DNA from: Jejuia algarum
GTDB lineage: Bacteria; Bacteroidota; Bacteroidia; Flavobacteriales; Flavobacteriaceae
DNA: 64,000 bases
Assembly (NCBI GenBank): GCA_947495775.1
Contig: CANMAQ010000018.1
Span: 31,763 to 95,762, forward strand
Direction: 5' to 3'
Positions 9,969 to 17,738 of the stretch are shown here, piece by piece; position 1 is the stretch's first letter; every line of letters begins with the position of its first letter. The notes under the pieces were generated by a model, which was not told the DNA's origin, did no database searches, and saw only the letters and a list, made by a program, of their open reading frames with translations. The translations under genes were made by a program, and so were the position numbers.

Positions 9969-11294
9969 TTACGTAAATTTCTGATAAAAATACAAATATA
10001 ACGGCACTGTTCTGGCCAGCATCCAAAATGCAATAGCTATAAACACCCCTTTTAATTTTAGATCCAAACCATCTAATAGATAGACTAAGGGCAAAAACAC
10101 GGCAAACGTAGCGCCTAACAGCACATTTCTTAACAACTTCATTTTAGCCAACCCTTTAAATATTCCATCAAAAATAAAGGCTACGGCGCACAAGGGTTGC
10201 ATGAGTAATACAATCCAAAACACCTCATAAAATCGTGATAAGACCTCAACATTTTTTGTAAAAAAAGCGCCGACAAATACATACATGCTCCCTCCTAGCA
10301 ACGCTAAAAGACAGCCCACAACGACACCTATTTTTAACAGTTTAATATTAAGTTCTCGTAACTCTTTATAGGCTTTAGCTCCAAAAAGCTTACCAGACAA
10401 TATCTGTCCCGCTGCAGCATACCCATCGATAATAAATGCCCCTAAAAACCATAAATTAATGGCTATAGTATAAGCGGCTATGTAATTTTCACCATAGCCA
10501 GTGGCCATTCTTGTTGCGAAATACAATGTAACATTTAAAGCTAAGGTTCTCACAAATAAATGCAATACCAGTGTTAAAAGTCGAGACAATTCAGGGTGCA
10601 ATGGCAATCTAGGCACTAGAGAGATCGCCATCTTACGCACGAGGTAGTACAAGGTTAGCAAGGCCATGGCTATCTGCGCAATGACACTTGCATACGCCGC
10701 ACCCTCAATATGCATTGGCGCTATAATTCCAGAAATACCATAAACTAAAATAAGATCTAAAACCACGTTAAGTACCGCTCCAAAAACAGCGATACGCATG
10801 GGCAAATTTGTATTTTGAAACCCATTAAACGTTCCAAAAGCAGCCATGGTTAAAAGTGTAAACGGAAAACCAAATACCCTAATTTTATAATACGCTTCGC
10901 AATACTCTAAAATAAGCCCAGTGGCATTATAGCATTTAAAAATGTACGCTGTAAAAGGGTAGGTCAGCGCTATAAGCAAAACACCACTTACAACCACCAA
11001 AAATACAGCCTGAGCGGGCAAACGTTTTATAGCATGTAATTGATTTGCTCCAAAATATTGAGCTATAATGGCGGAAAGTGCACTTCGTGTTTGCCCTAAA
11101 ACCCACACTAACATAGATAGAAACGTGCCTACGATACCAACGGCCGCTAAAGCCTCTGTTGCATGCACTGGTATATGACCAATAATAGCCGTATCTGTAA
11201 GGGATAACAAAGGTTCTGAGATCCCCGAAATTAATGCAGGGATAGCAAGCCTATTGATGGTTTTTAGACGGAAATGTTGCATTAATTGCTCCAA
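9969..11294 (-). CDS. MATE-family multidrug/toxin exporter
   Basis: This is a 441-residue integral membrane protein with about 12 hydrophobic segments in two related halves, the normal size and layout of MATE/DinF-type cation-coupled efflux transporters. The N-terminal helix carries IPALISGISEPLLSLTDTAI, including the SLTDTAIIGH signature of the DinF-like branch, and the first loop has GQTRSALSAIIAQYFGA. These proteins export cationic drugs or metabolites across the inner membrane using a sodium or proton gradient; the substrate here cannot be read from sequence. The gene is divergent from the xylanase gene, with 151 bp between the starts, and has no operon partner. Confidence 0.88.
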   Translation of the reverse strand: MEQLMQHFRLKTINRLAIPALISGISEPLLSLTDTAIIGHIPVHATEALAAVGIVGTFLSMLVWVLGQTRSALSAIIAQYFGANQLHAIKRLPAQAVFLVVVSGVLLIALTYPFTAYIFKCYNATGLILEYCEAYYKIRVFGFPFTLLTMAAFGTFNGFQNTNLPMRIAVFGAVLNVVLDLILVYGISGIIAPMHIEGAAYASVIAQIAMALLTLYYLVRKMAISLVPRLPLHPELSRLLTLVLHLFVRTLALNVTLYFATRMATGYGENYIAAYTIAINLWFLGAFIIDGYAAAGQILSGKLFGAKAYKELRELNIKLLKIGVVVGCLLALLGGSMYVFVGAFFTKNVEVLSRFYEVFWIVLLMQPLCAVAFIFDGIFKGLAKMKLLRNVLLGATFAVFLPLVYLLDGLDLKLKGVFIAIAFWMLARTVPLYLYFYQKFT

Positions 11295-11445
11295 AATTGC
11301 TATAATTTAACCCTGTTTTAAGAGAGGCTACATTTATTTTTTTGTAAATTTAACAAGTTTTTTTTGGTGAATTACCATCGATTTTACAAGTATCAAAATT
11401 AAAGGAGGTAACGCACTAAATATCATTCACTCTTAAAAAAAAATT

Positions 11446-12849
11446 ATGAAAAAAAAGCTCCAATACGTATTAGGCTTATGCCTTATTACAATTATGTTTA
11501 GTTGTTCTAACAGTGATGATGGTGGAACGGAACAAAGACTAGAACCCATTACAGCCGCTTTTGAGGCTACAATATCTACCACAGACCCCAATGTCCTTAT
11601 ATTAAATAACACCACAACTTATGAATTTGATTTCACCAGTAGTTGGGATTATGGCTTGGGTGATCCTGCTGTCACAGATGGCCCTGGAAACGAAATGGTG
11701 CGTTATGCGACACCAGGCCGATACACGATAACGCTAACAGTTACAGGAGAAGGCGTAACCGATACAGCAACACAAGAAATTCTCGTAGATATAAATGGTA
11801 TTTGTCCAGATGGTGTGTGTAGCCCCGTAGAACCTGAAGTGCCTTTAGAACCTCAAGTAGGTCTAAAAGATTTTGCCGATTTCTCGGTAGGTATGGCTAT
11901 AACCTTAGAGCGTTTAAACATACCGCAGCATGCTGAAGTTTATAGAAAAGACTTTAATAATTTGACGGCTGAATTCGAAATGAAAATGGACATCATGCAC
12001 CCTACGCCAACCACATTTAATTTTGATGCTGGCGATGCTATTGTCGCTTTTGCCGAGGCCAACGGTATGGAAGTACACGGCCATACTTTAATATGGCATA
12101 ATGAGTTTGCTTTGCCAAACTGGGTAAAGAACTTTTCGGGTACTGATGCCCAATTTGAGGCTATGGTAGAGAACTATATTACAACAACGCTACAACACTT
12201 TAAGGGTAAAGTACGGTCTTGGGATTTGGTAAACGAAGCCATTAGCGATTCCAGAGGTAACCCTTTAAGAAATACAGAAGGCAATGGTTTAGGCTCTATT
12301 TTTAGACAAAAAATGGGTCCAGATTATGTTAAAAAATGTTTCCAATTTGCTAGAAATGCCGATCCAGACGTCAAGTTGTTTTATAATGATTACAATATGG
12401 CTTCTAGCGTGAGTAAACGCGACGCCATGTTTAGATTGGTAGATGATCTTGGTGATCTTATTGATGGTGTTGGTGCGCAAATGCACATCTCGTTTAATTC
12501 CCCTTCTCAATCTAGAATTCAACAGCTTGTTGATGGCGTTGTATCTAGAAATCTGTTATTACATTTCGCAGAGTTAGATGTAAGAGTAAATACAGAAGGT
12601 AATGCGTCTCTTGCCGCTTTATCTACACCTAGAGCAGAAGCTCAAAAAGCGAAATATAAAGAAGTCGTAGAAATTTATAATGCGATACCTCAAGCTAATA
12701 AGTTTGCACTAACGGTTTGGGGGCTTAGAGACAATGAAACTTGGCTCACCGATTTTTGGAAAGTTCCTGAATTCCCATTAATGTTTAATGATAATTATAC
12801 CCAGAAACCAGCATACGATGGCTTTATGGAAGCCCTAACAGTAGACTAA
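11446..12849 (+). CDS. GH10 endo-1,4-beta-xylanase lipoprotein with PKD domain
   Basis: The protein begins with a lipoprotein signal (hydrophobic stretch then lipobox MFSC, followed by acidic SNSDDGG), which in Bacteroidota often marks surface export. A PKD-like domain lies at about residues 35-118. A full GH10 catalytic domain follows from about 140 to 465: HGHTLIWHNE, then WDLVNEAISD with acid/base Glu264, and FAELDVRVN with nucleophile Glu376, near the expected spacing. GH10 enzymes cut internal beta-1,4 bonds in xylan. The gene is monocistronic with a strong terminator 24 nt after the stop. No SusC/SusD genes flank it, so it is not in an obvious polysaccharide-utilisation locus. Unlike other secreted proteins nearby, it lacks a T9SS tail. 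Confidence 0.93.
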   Translation: MKKKLQYVLGLCLITIMFSCSNSDDGGTEQRLEPITAAFEATISTTDPNVLILNNTTTYEFDFTSSWDYGLGDPAVTDGPGNEMVRYATPGRYTITLTVTGEGVTDTATQEILVDINGICPDGVCSPVEPEVPLEPQVGLKDFADFSVGMAITLERLNIPQHAEVYRKDFNNLTAEFEMKMDIMHPTPTTFNFDAGDAIVAFAEANGMEVHGHTLIWHNEFALPNWVKNFSGTDAQFEAMVENYITTTLQHFKGKVRSWDLVNEAISDSRGNPLRNTEGNGLGSIFRQKMGPDYVKKCFQFARNADPDVKLFYNDYNMASSVSKRDAMFRLVDDLGDLIDGVGAQMHISFNSPSQSRIQQLVDGVVSRNLLLHFAELDVRVNTEGNASLAALSTPRAEAQKAKYKEVVEIYNAIPQANKFALTVWGLRDNETWLTDFWKVPEFPLMFNDNYTQKPAYDGFMEALTVD

Positions 12850-12872
12850 CACATAATTCTTTCTAAATTAAA

Positions 12873-12908
12873 ACAGAGGCCTTTTACAAAAAGTGCCTCT
12901 GTTCTTTT
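12873..12908. terminator. Bidirectional intrinsic terminator
   Basis: Perfect 8-bp stem ACAGAGGC / GCCTCTGT (12873-12880 with 12895-12902) around a 14-nt loop, followed by a T-rich tract on the plus strand and T-rich sequence on the minus strand. It lies between the convergent xylanase and LRR genes and can serve both. Confidence 0.8.
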
Positions 12909-12948
12909 TAATATGTTTCTGTCTTTAAATCTAGGTGAAACAACGATA

Positions 12949-13869
12949 TTATAATGAGAGTATAAAAAAATGCTGAAATGTTTTGCGCCAGTACCGCTTT
13001 GCTTTTTCTGAAAGTTGATTATTATCTAACAGAAGTCCTGCCACTTTAGAATCCTTGTGCAAGTAACTTTCTGGTATACGCGCGATAGGACAATCATTAA
13101 TATGTAATAATAACAAGCAATTCATTTTAGAAAATGCTTCTGGCAATTCTGTAAATGCGTTATGTCCAGCATGGATCACCCATACTTTTTTTAAAGCTGT
13201 AATACCTTCTGGTATATGAGACAGCGAATTGTGTTCTATATATAAATTCTTTAAAGTTTTAAGCTGAAACAAAGGCTCTGGCAAAACCTCCAATGCATTA
13301 GCGGTTAACCATAGTGATTTCAACCTTGGAATGGCTTGCAATCTAAAAAAACCCGTAGTTAATTGATTATGCGAAAGATTAAGATCGGTTAAATGCTTTA
13401 GTTTACCAATACCTTCTGGCACAACCGTTAACTGATTATGCTGTAAATTTAAAAACACTAAAGGCAAACCTTCGAGCGTATAAAAAGCCGTTTGAAAATC
13501 TAAATGTGGCGTATGATTTAAAGCCAACTGCTTTAAATTAGAAAATCGACGTATACTCTCAGGCAACTGTTTAAGGTTTGTACTGTCTAAGATAAGCACA
13601 CGCAACAGCTCTGGACGCGCTACCAATTTTAGTACAGTATCAATTTCAGATGCAGACCTTGCTGTTAAATTTAAAGAACGTAAATTCTCAAATTTAGGAA
13701 CTAATTTTAGCATACTATCGGTAGCTTCCTGTCTTAAATCTAAGCGCTGTGCTCTTTTAACGGTTGCACTAGAAAGTCTAGCTGTTTCTTTATAAAACGT
13801 AGTATACGTCTCGCAACCCGTCAAGACCAAAATAAGCACACAACAATACCCTAATTTTCTAATCATCAT
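12949..13869 (-). CDS. Leucine-rich repeat lipoprotein
   Basis: About 306 residues from the chosen ATG at 13869. The longer frame to 13932 lies mostly inside the upstream gene and lacks a signal at its N-terminus, whereas this start gives a clean lipoprotein signal (MIRKLGYCC...LVLTGC). The rest is built of leucine-rich repeats of about 23 residues, such as LPESIRRFSNLKQLALNHT, LNLQHNQLTVVPEGIGKL and LNLSHNQL. LRR lipoproteins of this kind are protein-binding surface proteins. The gene overlaps the 3' end of the upstream gene by 11 nt, so it is the last gene of a three-gene operon of exported proteins. The ligand is unknown. Confidence 0.82.
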   Translation of the reverse strand: MMIRKLGYCCVLILVLTGCETYTTFYKETARLSSATVKRAQRLDLRQEATDSMLKLVPKFENLRSLNLTARSASEIDTVLKLVARPELLRVLILDSTNLKQLPESIRRFSNLKQLALNHTPHLDFQTAFYTLEGLPLVFLNLQHNQLTVVPEGIGKLKHLTDLNLSHNQLTTGFFRLQAIPRLKSLWLTANALEVLPEPLFQLKTLKNLYIEHNSLSHIPEGITALKKVWVIHAGHNAFTELPEAFSKMNCLLLLHINDCPIARIPESYLHKDSKVAGLLLDNNQLSEKAKRYWRKTFQHFFILSL

Positions 13870-14884
13870 TGCTTTTTGTGTATAATAGCGCGCCTTCAAC
13901 TTCGAAAAACAGTTTATCTTTCGCTGTGACATCCCAAGGAAATCTGGGATTTAATCCAGAACCATCATGTAACGTATTCTGAACAAAAGCTCCCATTTTC
14001 TCACTGTTTATGCCAACTTTTGCCGCCGTATTGTAAAATGTATTTTGATACGCCCCAAACGCATATAAATTGGTGTAAAACAAACACTCATGAGGTGCTA
14101 ATGTGTGCCATACATTTTTACGACCATCATCTGAATTTAAACCATTATCCGGTGTTCTTGTATAGTCCTGCTTCGGCGTAAAAAGCTCTAGCCCCACACC
14201 TGCACTATAAATTTCATTTCGTGCTACTATTTCGGTATACGACACTTTTAAAGCCCCGGTACTTCCATAGTCTGTCCCTTCTCCATAAAACAACCTACCA
14301 AACCTTAAATCATTAAAAAAAGTCACTGCTATAGAATGTTGCGCATTGGCAAAACGCAATAAAAGCTTCCCGCGTCTGTTATTAAATACAGAAAGGGCAT
14401 TAGGCAATATTTCCTTTTGAAATCCAAACCCTACCCCCGTAAACGTCCCACTTGTATTAGGGTTGAAACTAAAAGTAGGCGTAATATCTATAAGCGCAGC
14501 GCCTAACAAATTATCATTTTTACCTACGCCCAATAGCGTGAAAAAGTCGTACGCGTAGAATGCTCCTTTGGTCTTTACAGTATGGCGTTTTAACAGCTGT
14601 CCTAAAGAAAAACTTAATCCAGATTCTAGTGCCGCCTCACCATAACGAAGTGCTCCAATTGCCGCGATGTTCCCCTTAAGGGTTTGATTTTGATTTCCTA
14701 AAACGATAGCGACGCTTGCCGTAACCCCCCCATTTACTTTAAAACTTTGCGCAACAACACCGCCTGTGAAGGCTATATAAAGCGCTAAAATATATGTATA
14801 GGATTTAGGAATAACGAGGAGTTTATTAAGATTATCTGTAAAATTATAAAAATTAATGGCATATACCTTAAAGTCGTCTGCCAA
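13859..14884 (-). CDS. Exported beta-rich protein, possibly polymorphic toxin type 23 domain
   Basis: A 341-residue exported protein. The frame opens with TTG at 14884, 11 nt after the upstream stop; no ATG precedes the hydrophobic signal (YILALYIAFTGGVVAQ), so the true start is uncertain and the n-region looks long. The mature part is beta-rich and barrel-like (repeated G-x-x-F and aromatic alternation). The stretch SIAVTFFNDLRFGRLFYGEG and following DYGSTGALKVSY resemble the ND...GDG.D...T pattern that I associate with Bacteroidota proteins annotated as polymorphic toxin type 23. That match is from memory and tentative. Middle gene of an operon with a small secreted protein upstream and an LRR lipoprotein overlapping its end. 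Confidence 0.6.
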   Translation of the reverse strand: MADDFKVYAINFYNFTDNLNKLLVIPKSYTYILALYIAFTGGVVAQSFKVNGGVTASVAIVLGNQNQTLKGNIAAIGALRYGEAALESGLSFSLGQLLKRHTVKTKGAFYAYDFFTLLGVGKNDNLLGAALIDITPTFSFNPNTSGTFTGVGFGFQKEILPNALSVFNNRRGKLLLRFANAQHSIAVTFFNDLRFGRLFYGEGTDYGSTGALKVSYTEIVARNEIYSAGVGLELFTPKQDYTRTPDNGLNSDDGRKNVWHTLAPHECLFYTNLYAFGAYQNTFYNTAAKVGINSEKMGAFVQNTLHDGSGLNPRFPWDVTAKDKLFFEVEGALLYTKSNDD

Positions 14885-14895
14885 TTAGCACTCGC

Positions 14896-15423
14896 TTAGT
14901 CGTTAGCTTTACAAGCTACTTGCACAGTACGATGTCGCCATTGTATCCAATATTCCTGTAACCCTTCGGGAGTTGTTTTTAAAGGACTTATAGCTAAAGC
15001 CTGTCCTCTCATTAAAAGTCGGCTTAATTCTGCTTTTCTCTGGTGTAAAGCAGGTTTATGGTTCCAACCACCAACATGGTCGAATGCCGTATACGCCTCA
15101 CATGCTGTGGACACTCTTTTAAAAGGGACGTATAAGCTGTAAGTAACCATACCCGACCCCATGCCTTCCGTTGTCATTCTTATATTAAAGAAATCTACTT
15201 TGGCATATGCACCCTTTCTGTAGCATGCTTTTAATGCATCGCCCACAGCTGCAGACATTGTATTTGAAAATTGGTGAGCAACATCGGTGCCATCAACAAA
15301 CTCAGGCCCTTTGTAAGTCCCCTCACATCCTTTTTCAGAACATCTTATGTTATCATTCTCTTGCGCGATGACTGGCACAGATAAACTTAAACTGCATATA
15401 AAAAATACTATTGCTAATTTCAT
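14896..15423 (-). CDS. Small secreted protein of unknown function
   Basis: A 175-residue protein with a clear signal peptide (KLAIVFFICSLSLSVPVIAQ, cleavage likely after AQ). The mature part has five or six cysteines (CSEKGCEG, ACYRKG, TACEAY, VACKAND) that could form disulfides in the periplasm or outside, and a GMGSGMVTYSLYVPF core. I do not recognise a family. It is the first gene of the operon with the beta-rich protein at 13859-14884 and the LRR lipoprotein. A near-match -7 box (TACTTTTA) lies just before the start. Confidence 0.7.
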   Translation of the reverse strand: MKLAIVFFICSLSLSVPVIAQENDNIRCSEKGCEGTYKGPEFVDGTDVAHQFSNTMSAAVGDALKACYRKGAYAKVDFFNIRMTTEGMGSGMVTYSLYVPFKRVSTACEAYTAFDHVGGWNHKPALHQRKAELSRLLMRGQALAISPLKTTPEGLQEYWIQWRHRTVQVACKAND

Positions 15424-15671
15424 GAGCTAAAAGTACATTTTAATGATGAAGTGTCCTACCGCGCACTGCAGCTTCCGCAGACATTCTTAAAAACCTAAAA
15501 ATCTTATCTTTAAACATCCCTCTACTTCTGCAGGAGGTTAAAATCACAATTTAAACGCAACATCCTTTGCAAAAACTGGTTTTGCGTGTCTTTATAAGTC
15601 CGCTACAGCATAACCTATAACAATTGTTATTTTTCGAATATAAAACTGCGATCTCAATACATTTCTTGATG
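15424..15671. other. Intergenic region without a recognised gene
   Basis: No ORF of note is present on either strand. A small inverted repeat GCAAAA / TTTTGC lies near 15570-15590. The tRNA-Ala promoter starts at its right end. Confidence 0.4.
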
Positions 15672-15699
15672 TTGTTTTGCAACTAAATGTTTACATTTG
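15672..15699 (+). promoter_or_regulatory. Promoter for tRNA-Ala
   Basis: TTG at 15672-15674, 17 bp spacer, TACATTTG at 15692-15699, an exact TAnnTTTG box. The predicted start near 15706 gives a leader of about 55 nt before the tRNA. Confidence 0.55.
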
Positions 15700-15761
15700 C
15701 ATGCATTCTTCTAAAAAGGCATGGTATTGCTTCGCATTTTCAAGCCTATTTTAAAAACACT

Positions 15762-15835
15762 GGGGATGTAGCTCAGTTGGCTAGAGCGCTTGACTGGCAG
15801 TCAAGAGGTCGTCGGTTCGAATCCGATCTTCTCCA
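15762..15835 (+). tRNA. tRNA-Ala (anticodon GGC)
   Basis: A 74-nt cloverleaf can be folded: acceptor GGGGATG with CTTCTCC (one T-T mismatch), D arm GCTC...GAGC, anticodon stem CTTGA/TCAAG with loop CTGGCAG, and T arm GTCGG-TTCGAAT-CCGAT. The anticodon is GGC, reading GCC/GCU alanine codons. The discriminator is A and no CCA is encoded, as usual in Bacteroidota. Confidence 0.93.
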
Positions 15836-15839
15836 CTAG

Positions 15840-15881
15840 GCCATCAAAATATAATTTTTATTAAAACTATATTTTGATGGC
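15840..15881. terminator. Long AT-rich inverted repeat after tRNA-Ala
   Basis: Arms GCCATCAAAATATA and TATATTTTGATGGC (15840-15853 with 15868-15881) are perfect over 14 bp with a 14-nt loop, five bases after the tRNA. No T run follows, so it may be a terminator or processing stem rather than a classical intrinsic terminator. Confidence 0.45.
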
Positions 15882-16103
15882 AAACAATTTCCAATCAAGC
15901 TTTTACTAAAAAATTTAATTATCTAGTACCTCCTCTTTTTAAACACATATACACATCTGTTTTTTAGCACGTTAACCTTAAAAACCTTACGAAAAGCTTA
16001 TCGTGATAATATTTTTTTTACAAAAAAAACCAAGAAAATATAAACGTTATCAGAATTATAAATAACTTTATTCCCTGAATGGATATAAGGATATATACTC
16101 TTA

Positions 16104-16682
16104 ATGAAAAAAAAAGAAGACCATACTATTACCGAAGGTATTTTACGTGGTGACCATAAAATTCTTAAAGAATTCTACAAGAAACATCTGCCTCAAGTTA
16201 CAGCTTATATCGTAAATAACTCTGGAGATGAATCGGAAGCAAGAGATATTTTCCAAGATGCTTTAGTTATCGTTTTTGAAAAATTAAAAAACGACAATTT
16301 AAACATCAACTGTGCATTGGGCACTTATGTTTATGCTGTTTGCAGAAATCTATGGCTTAACCGACTGCGAAAAAGAAACAAAACGATTCACAACGCGACT
16401 CTAAATGAATTGCATTTCCTAGAAGAAGAGACTATCGTGGAAGATTTAGATAATGCCGAAAAACGAGCTGTAATTCAAAAATATTTTATAAAATTAGGTG
16501 AAAGCTGTAAAGCTATTTTAGCACTTTTTTTCAAAGGGTATACGACTCAGGAAATTGCAAAAAGACAAAATTTCACAGAGGGTTATACACGAAAACGAAA
16601 ATTTGTCTGTCAAAAAAAATTAATAGAAATGGCAGAAAAAGATCCTATATTTAAAGAGTTGAAACGATCTTCTAAAGAATAA
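16104..16682 (+). CDS. ECF-type RNA polymerase sigma factor
   Basis: A 192-residue sigma-70 family protein. Region 2 spans about residues 20-92 (YIVNNSGDESEARDIFQDAL, then ALGTYVYAVCRNLWLNRLRK, the DNA-melting helix). Region 4 spans about 122-180 (LGESCKAILALFFKGYTTQE, then an HTH and KRKFVCQKKLIE). It directs RNA polymerase to a specific promoter set. It is followed after 5 nt by a membrane protein with an N-terminal soluble domain that looks like its anti-sigma partner, and further by a TPR-CHAT protease, which suggests control by proteolysis. The start has no SD-like motif, normal for this phylum. Confidence 0.92.
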   Translation: MKKKEDHTITEGILRGDHKILKEFYKKHLPQVTAYIVNNSGDESEARDIFQDALVIVFEKLKNDNLNINCALGTYVYAVCRNLWLNRLRKRNKTIHNATLNELHFLEEETIVEDLDNAEKRAVIQKYFIKLGESCKAILALFFKGYTTQEIAKRQNFTEGYTRKRKFVCQKKLIEMAEKDPIFKELKRSSKE

Positions 16683-16687
16683 TTAGC

Positions 16688-17443
16688 ATGGAAAGAACTC
16701 AAGAATTATTCGAAAAAATAAATAGTTACCTTAATAACGAGATGAAAGGTAATACATTGAAAGCTTTTGAAGATCTGCTAAAAACGGACAAGGTATTTCA
16801 ACTAGAAGTAGAAAAGCATAGATTAGTACAACAAGCGCTAAAAGATGAAGACACCCTTTTATTTAGAGAGAAATTAAGAGTTATAGATCAAGAATTGCAC
16901 GAAAATGACTTAAACGCCTCTACAAAAAAAGGAACACGGTATTTTTGGAAAATTGCTGCTATTTTCATCATTTTTATAGGCTTGCCTTCTCTCATTTGGT
17001 TTTGGAATATGCCACAAGAAGAAGACCTTTTCTCTACTTACTACGTCCCCTATCCTATAAATGCCCCCAATAGAGGCGCCGCTAATGGCCAACCTGAACT
17101 CATAAAAATTGCGGTAGATTACAAACATAAAAAATATAGAAAAACAATCTGTGCACTCGAAAACCTTATAAAACAGCATCCTAATGATGCGCAATTAAAA
17201 TTATATTTAGGAAATAGTTATTTGAATACTTGTTTAGAAGAAAAAGCACTTACACTCTTCCGTTCTTTTAAAGAAAACGATTTATATTATGATGATGCCC
17301 AATGGTTTTTAGCCTTAACACATTTAAAGATGAACAATTTTAAAGCTACAAAAACACAACTGCATAATTTAACTCATAGGCCTAATTTATATAGTCTTAA
17401 AGCTAAAAAATTACTACATGATATAATTCATGAAAAAAAGTAG
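16688..17443 (+). CDS. Anti-sigma-like single-span membrane protein with TPR-like C-terminus
   Basis: A 251-residue protein. The N-terminal cytosolic part (about 1-90) is helical and charged (ELFEKINSYLNNEMKG, LEVEKHRLVQQAL), like the sigma-binding domain of membrane anti-sigma factors. One transmembrane helix lies near residues 93-113 (YFWKIAAIFIIFIGLPSLIW). The periplasmic part has TPR-like repeats (ALENLIKQHPNDAQLKLYLG, EEKALTLFRSF). Its start is 5 nt after the sigma-factor stop, so the two are translated together. I infer that it holds the sigma factor at the membrane. No anti-sigma zinc motif (HxxxCxxC) is present, so binding would be of a zinc-free type. Confidence 0.75.
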   Translation: MERTQELFEKINSYLNNEMKGNTLKAFEDLLKTDKVFQLEVEKHRLVQQALKDEDTLLFREKLRVIDQELHENDLNASTKKGTRYFWKIAAIFIIFIGLPSLIWFWNMPQEEDLFSTYYVPYPINAPNRGAANGQPELIKIAVDYKHKKYRKTICALENLIKQHPNDAQLKLYLGNSYLNTCLEEKALTLFRSFKENDLYYDDAQWFLALTHLKMNNFKATKTQLHNLTHRPNLYSLKAKKLLHDIIHEKK

Positions 17444-17599
17444 AACGTTTTTTAATATAGAAATAAGATTAATTTTAACGAATTTTCAAATCATAATTCT
17501 CATTTTAAACATGACACCTAGCACACCCATTATGCAATACAATAATTCCTTTTAACCTTTAATAATTCTTTTAATAGCAACTCATTACAAAAATGTAGT

Positions 17600-17624
17600 A
17601 CCTCTTCCCTAAGGGAGGTTTTTT
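17600..17624 (+). terminator. Intrinsic terminator after the sigma/anti-sigma pair
   Basis: Stem ACCTC / GAGGT (17600-17604 with 17615-17619), with an alternative inner CCC/GGG pairing, followed by six T. It separates the sigma operon from the CHAT gene, which would then need its own promoter. Confidence 0.65.
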
Positions 17625-17738
17625 AAAACATTTTTAACAGTTAAGCTTCAATATAAGATAGAACGTTTTTATTCTAAACACGCTTTATCTCTTTACGCTT
17701 AACAAAAGTTAATGATTAAATACTAAACAAAAATACTT

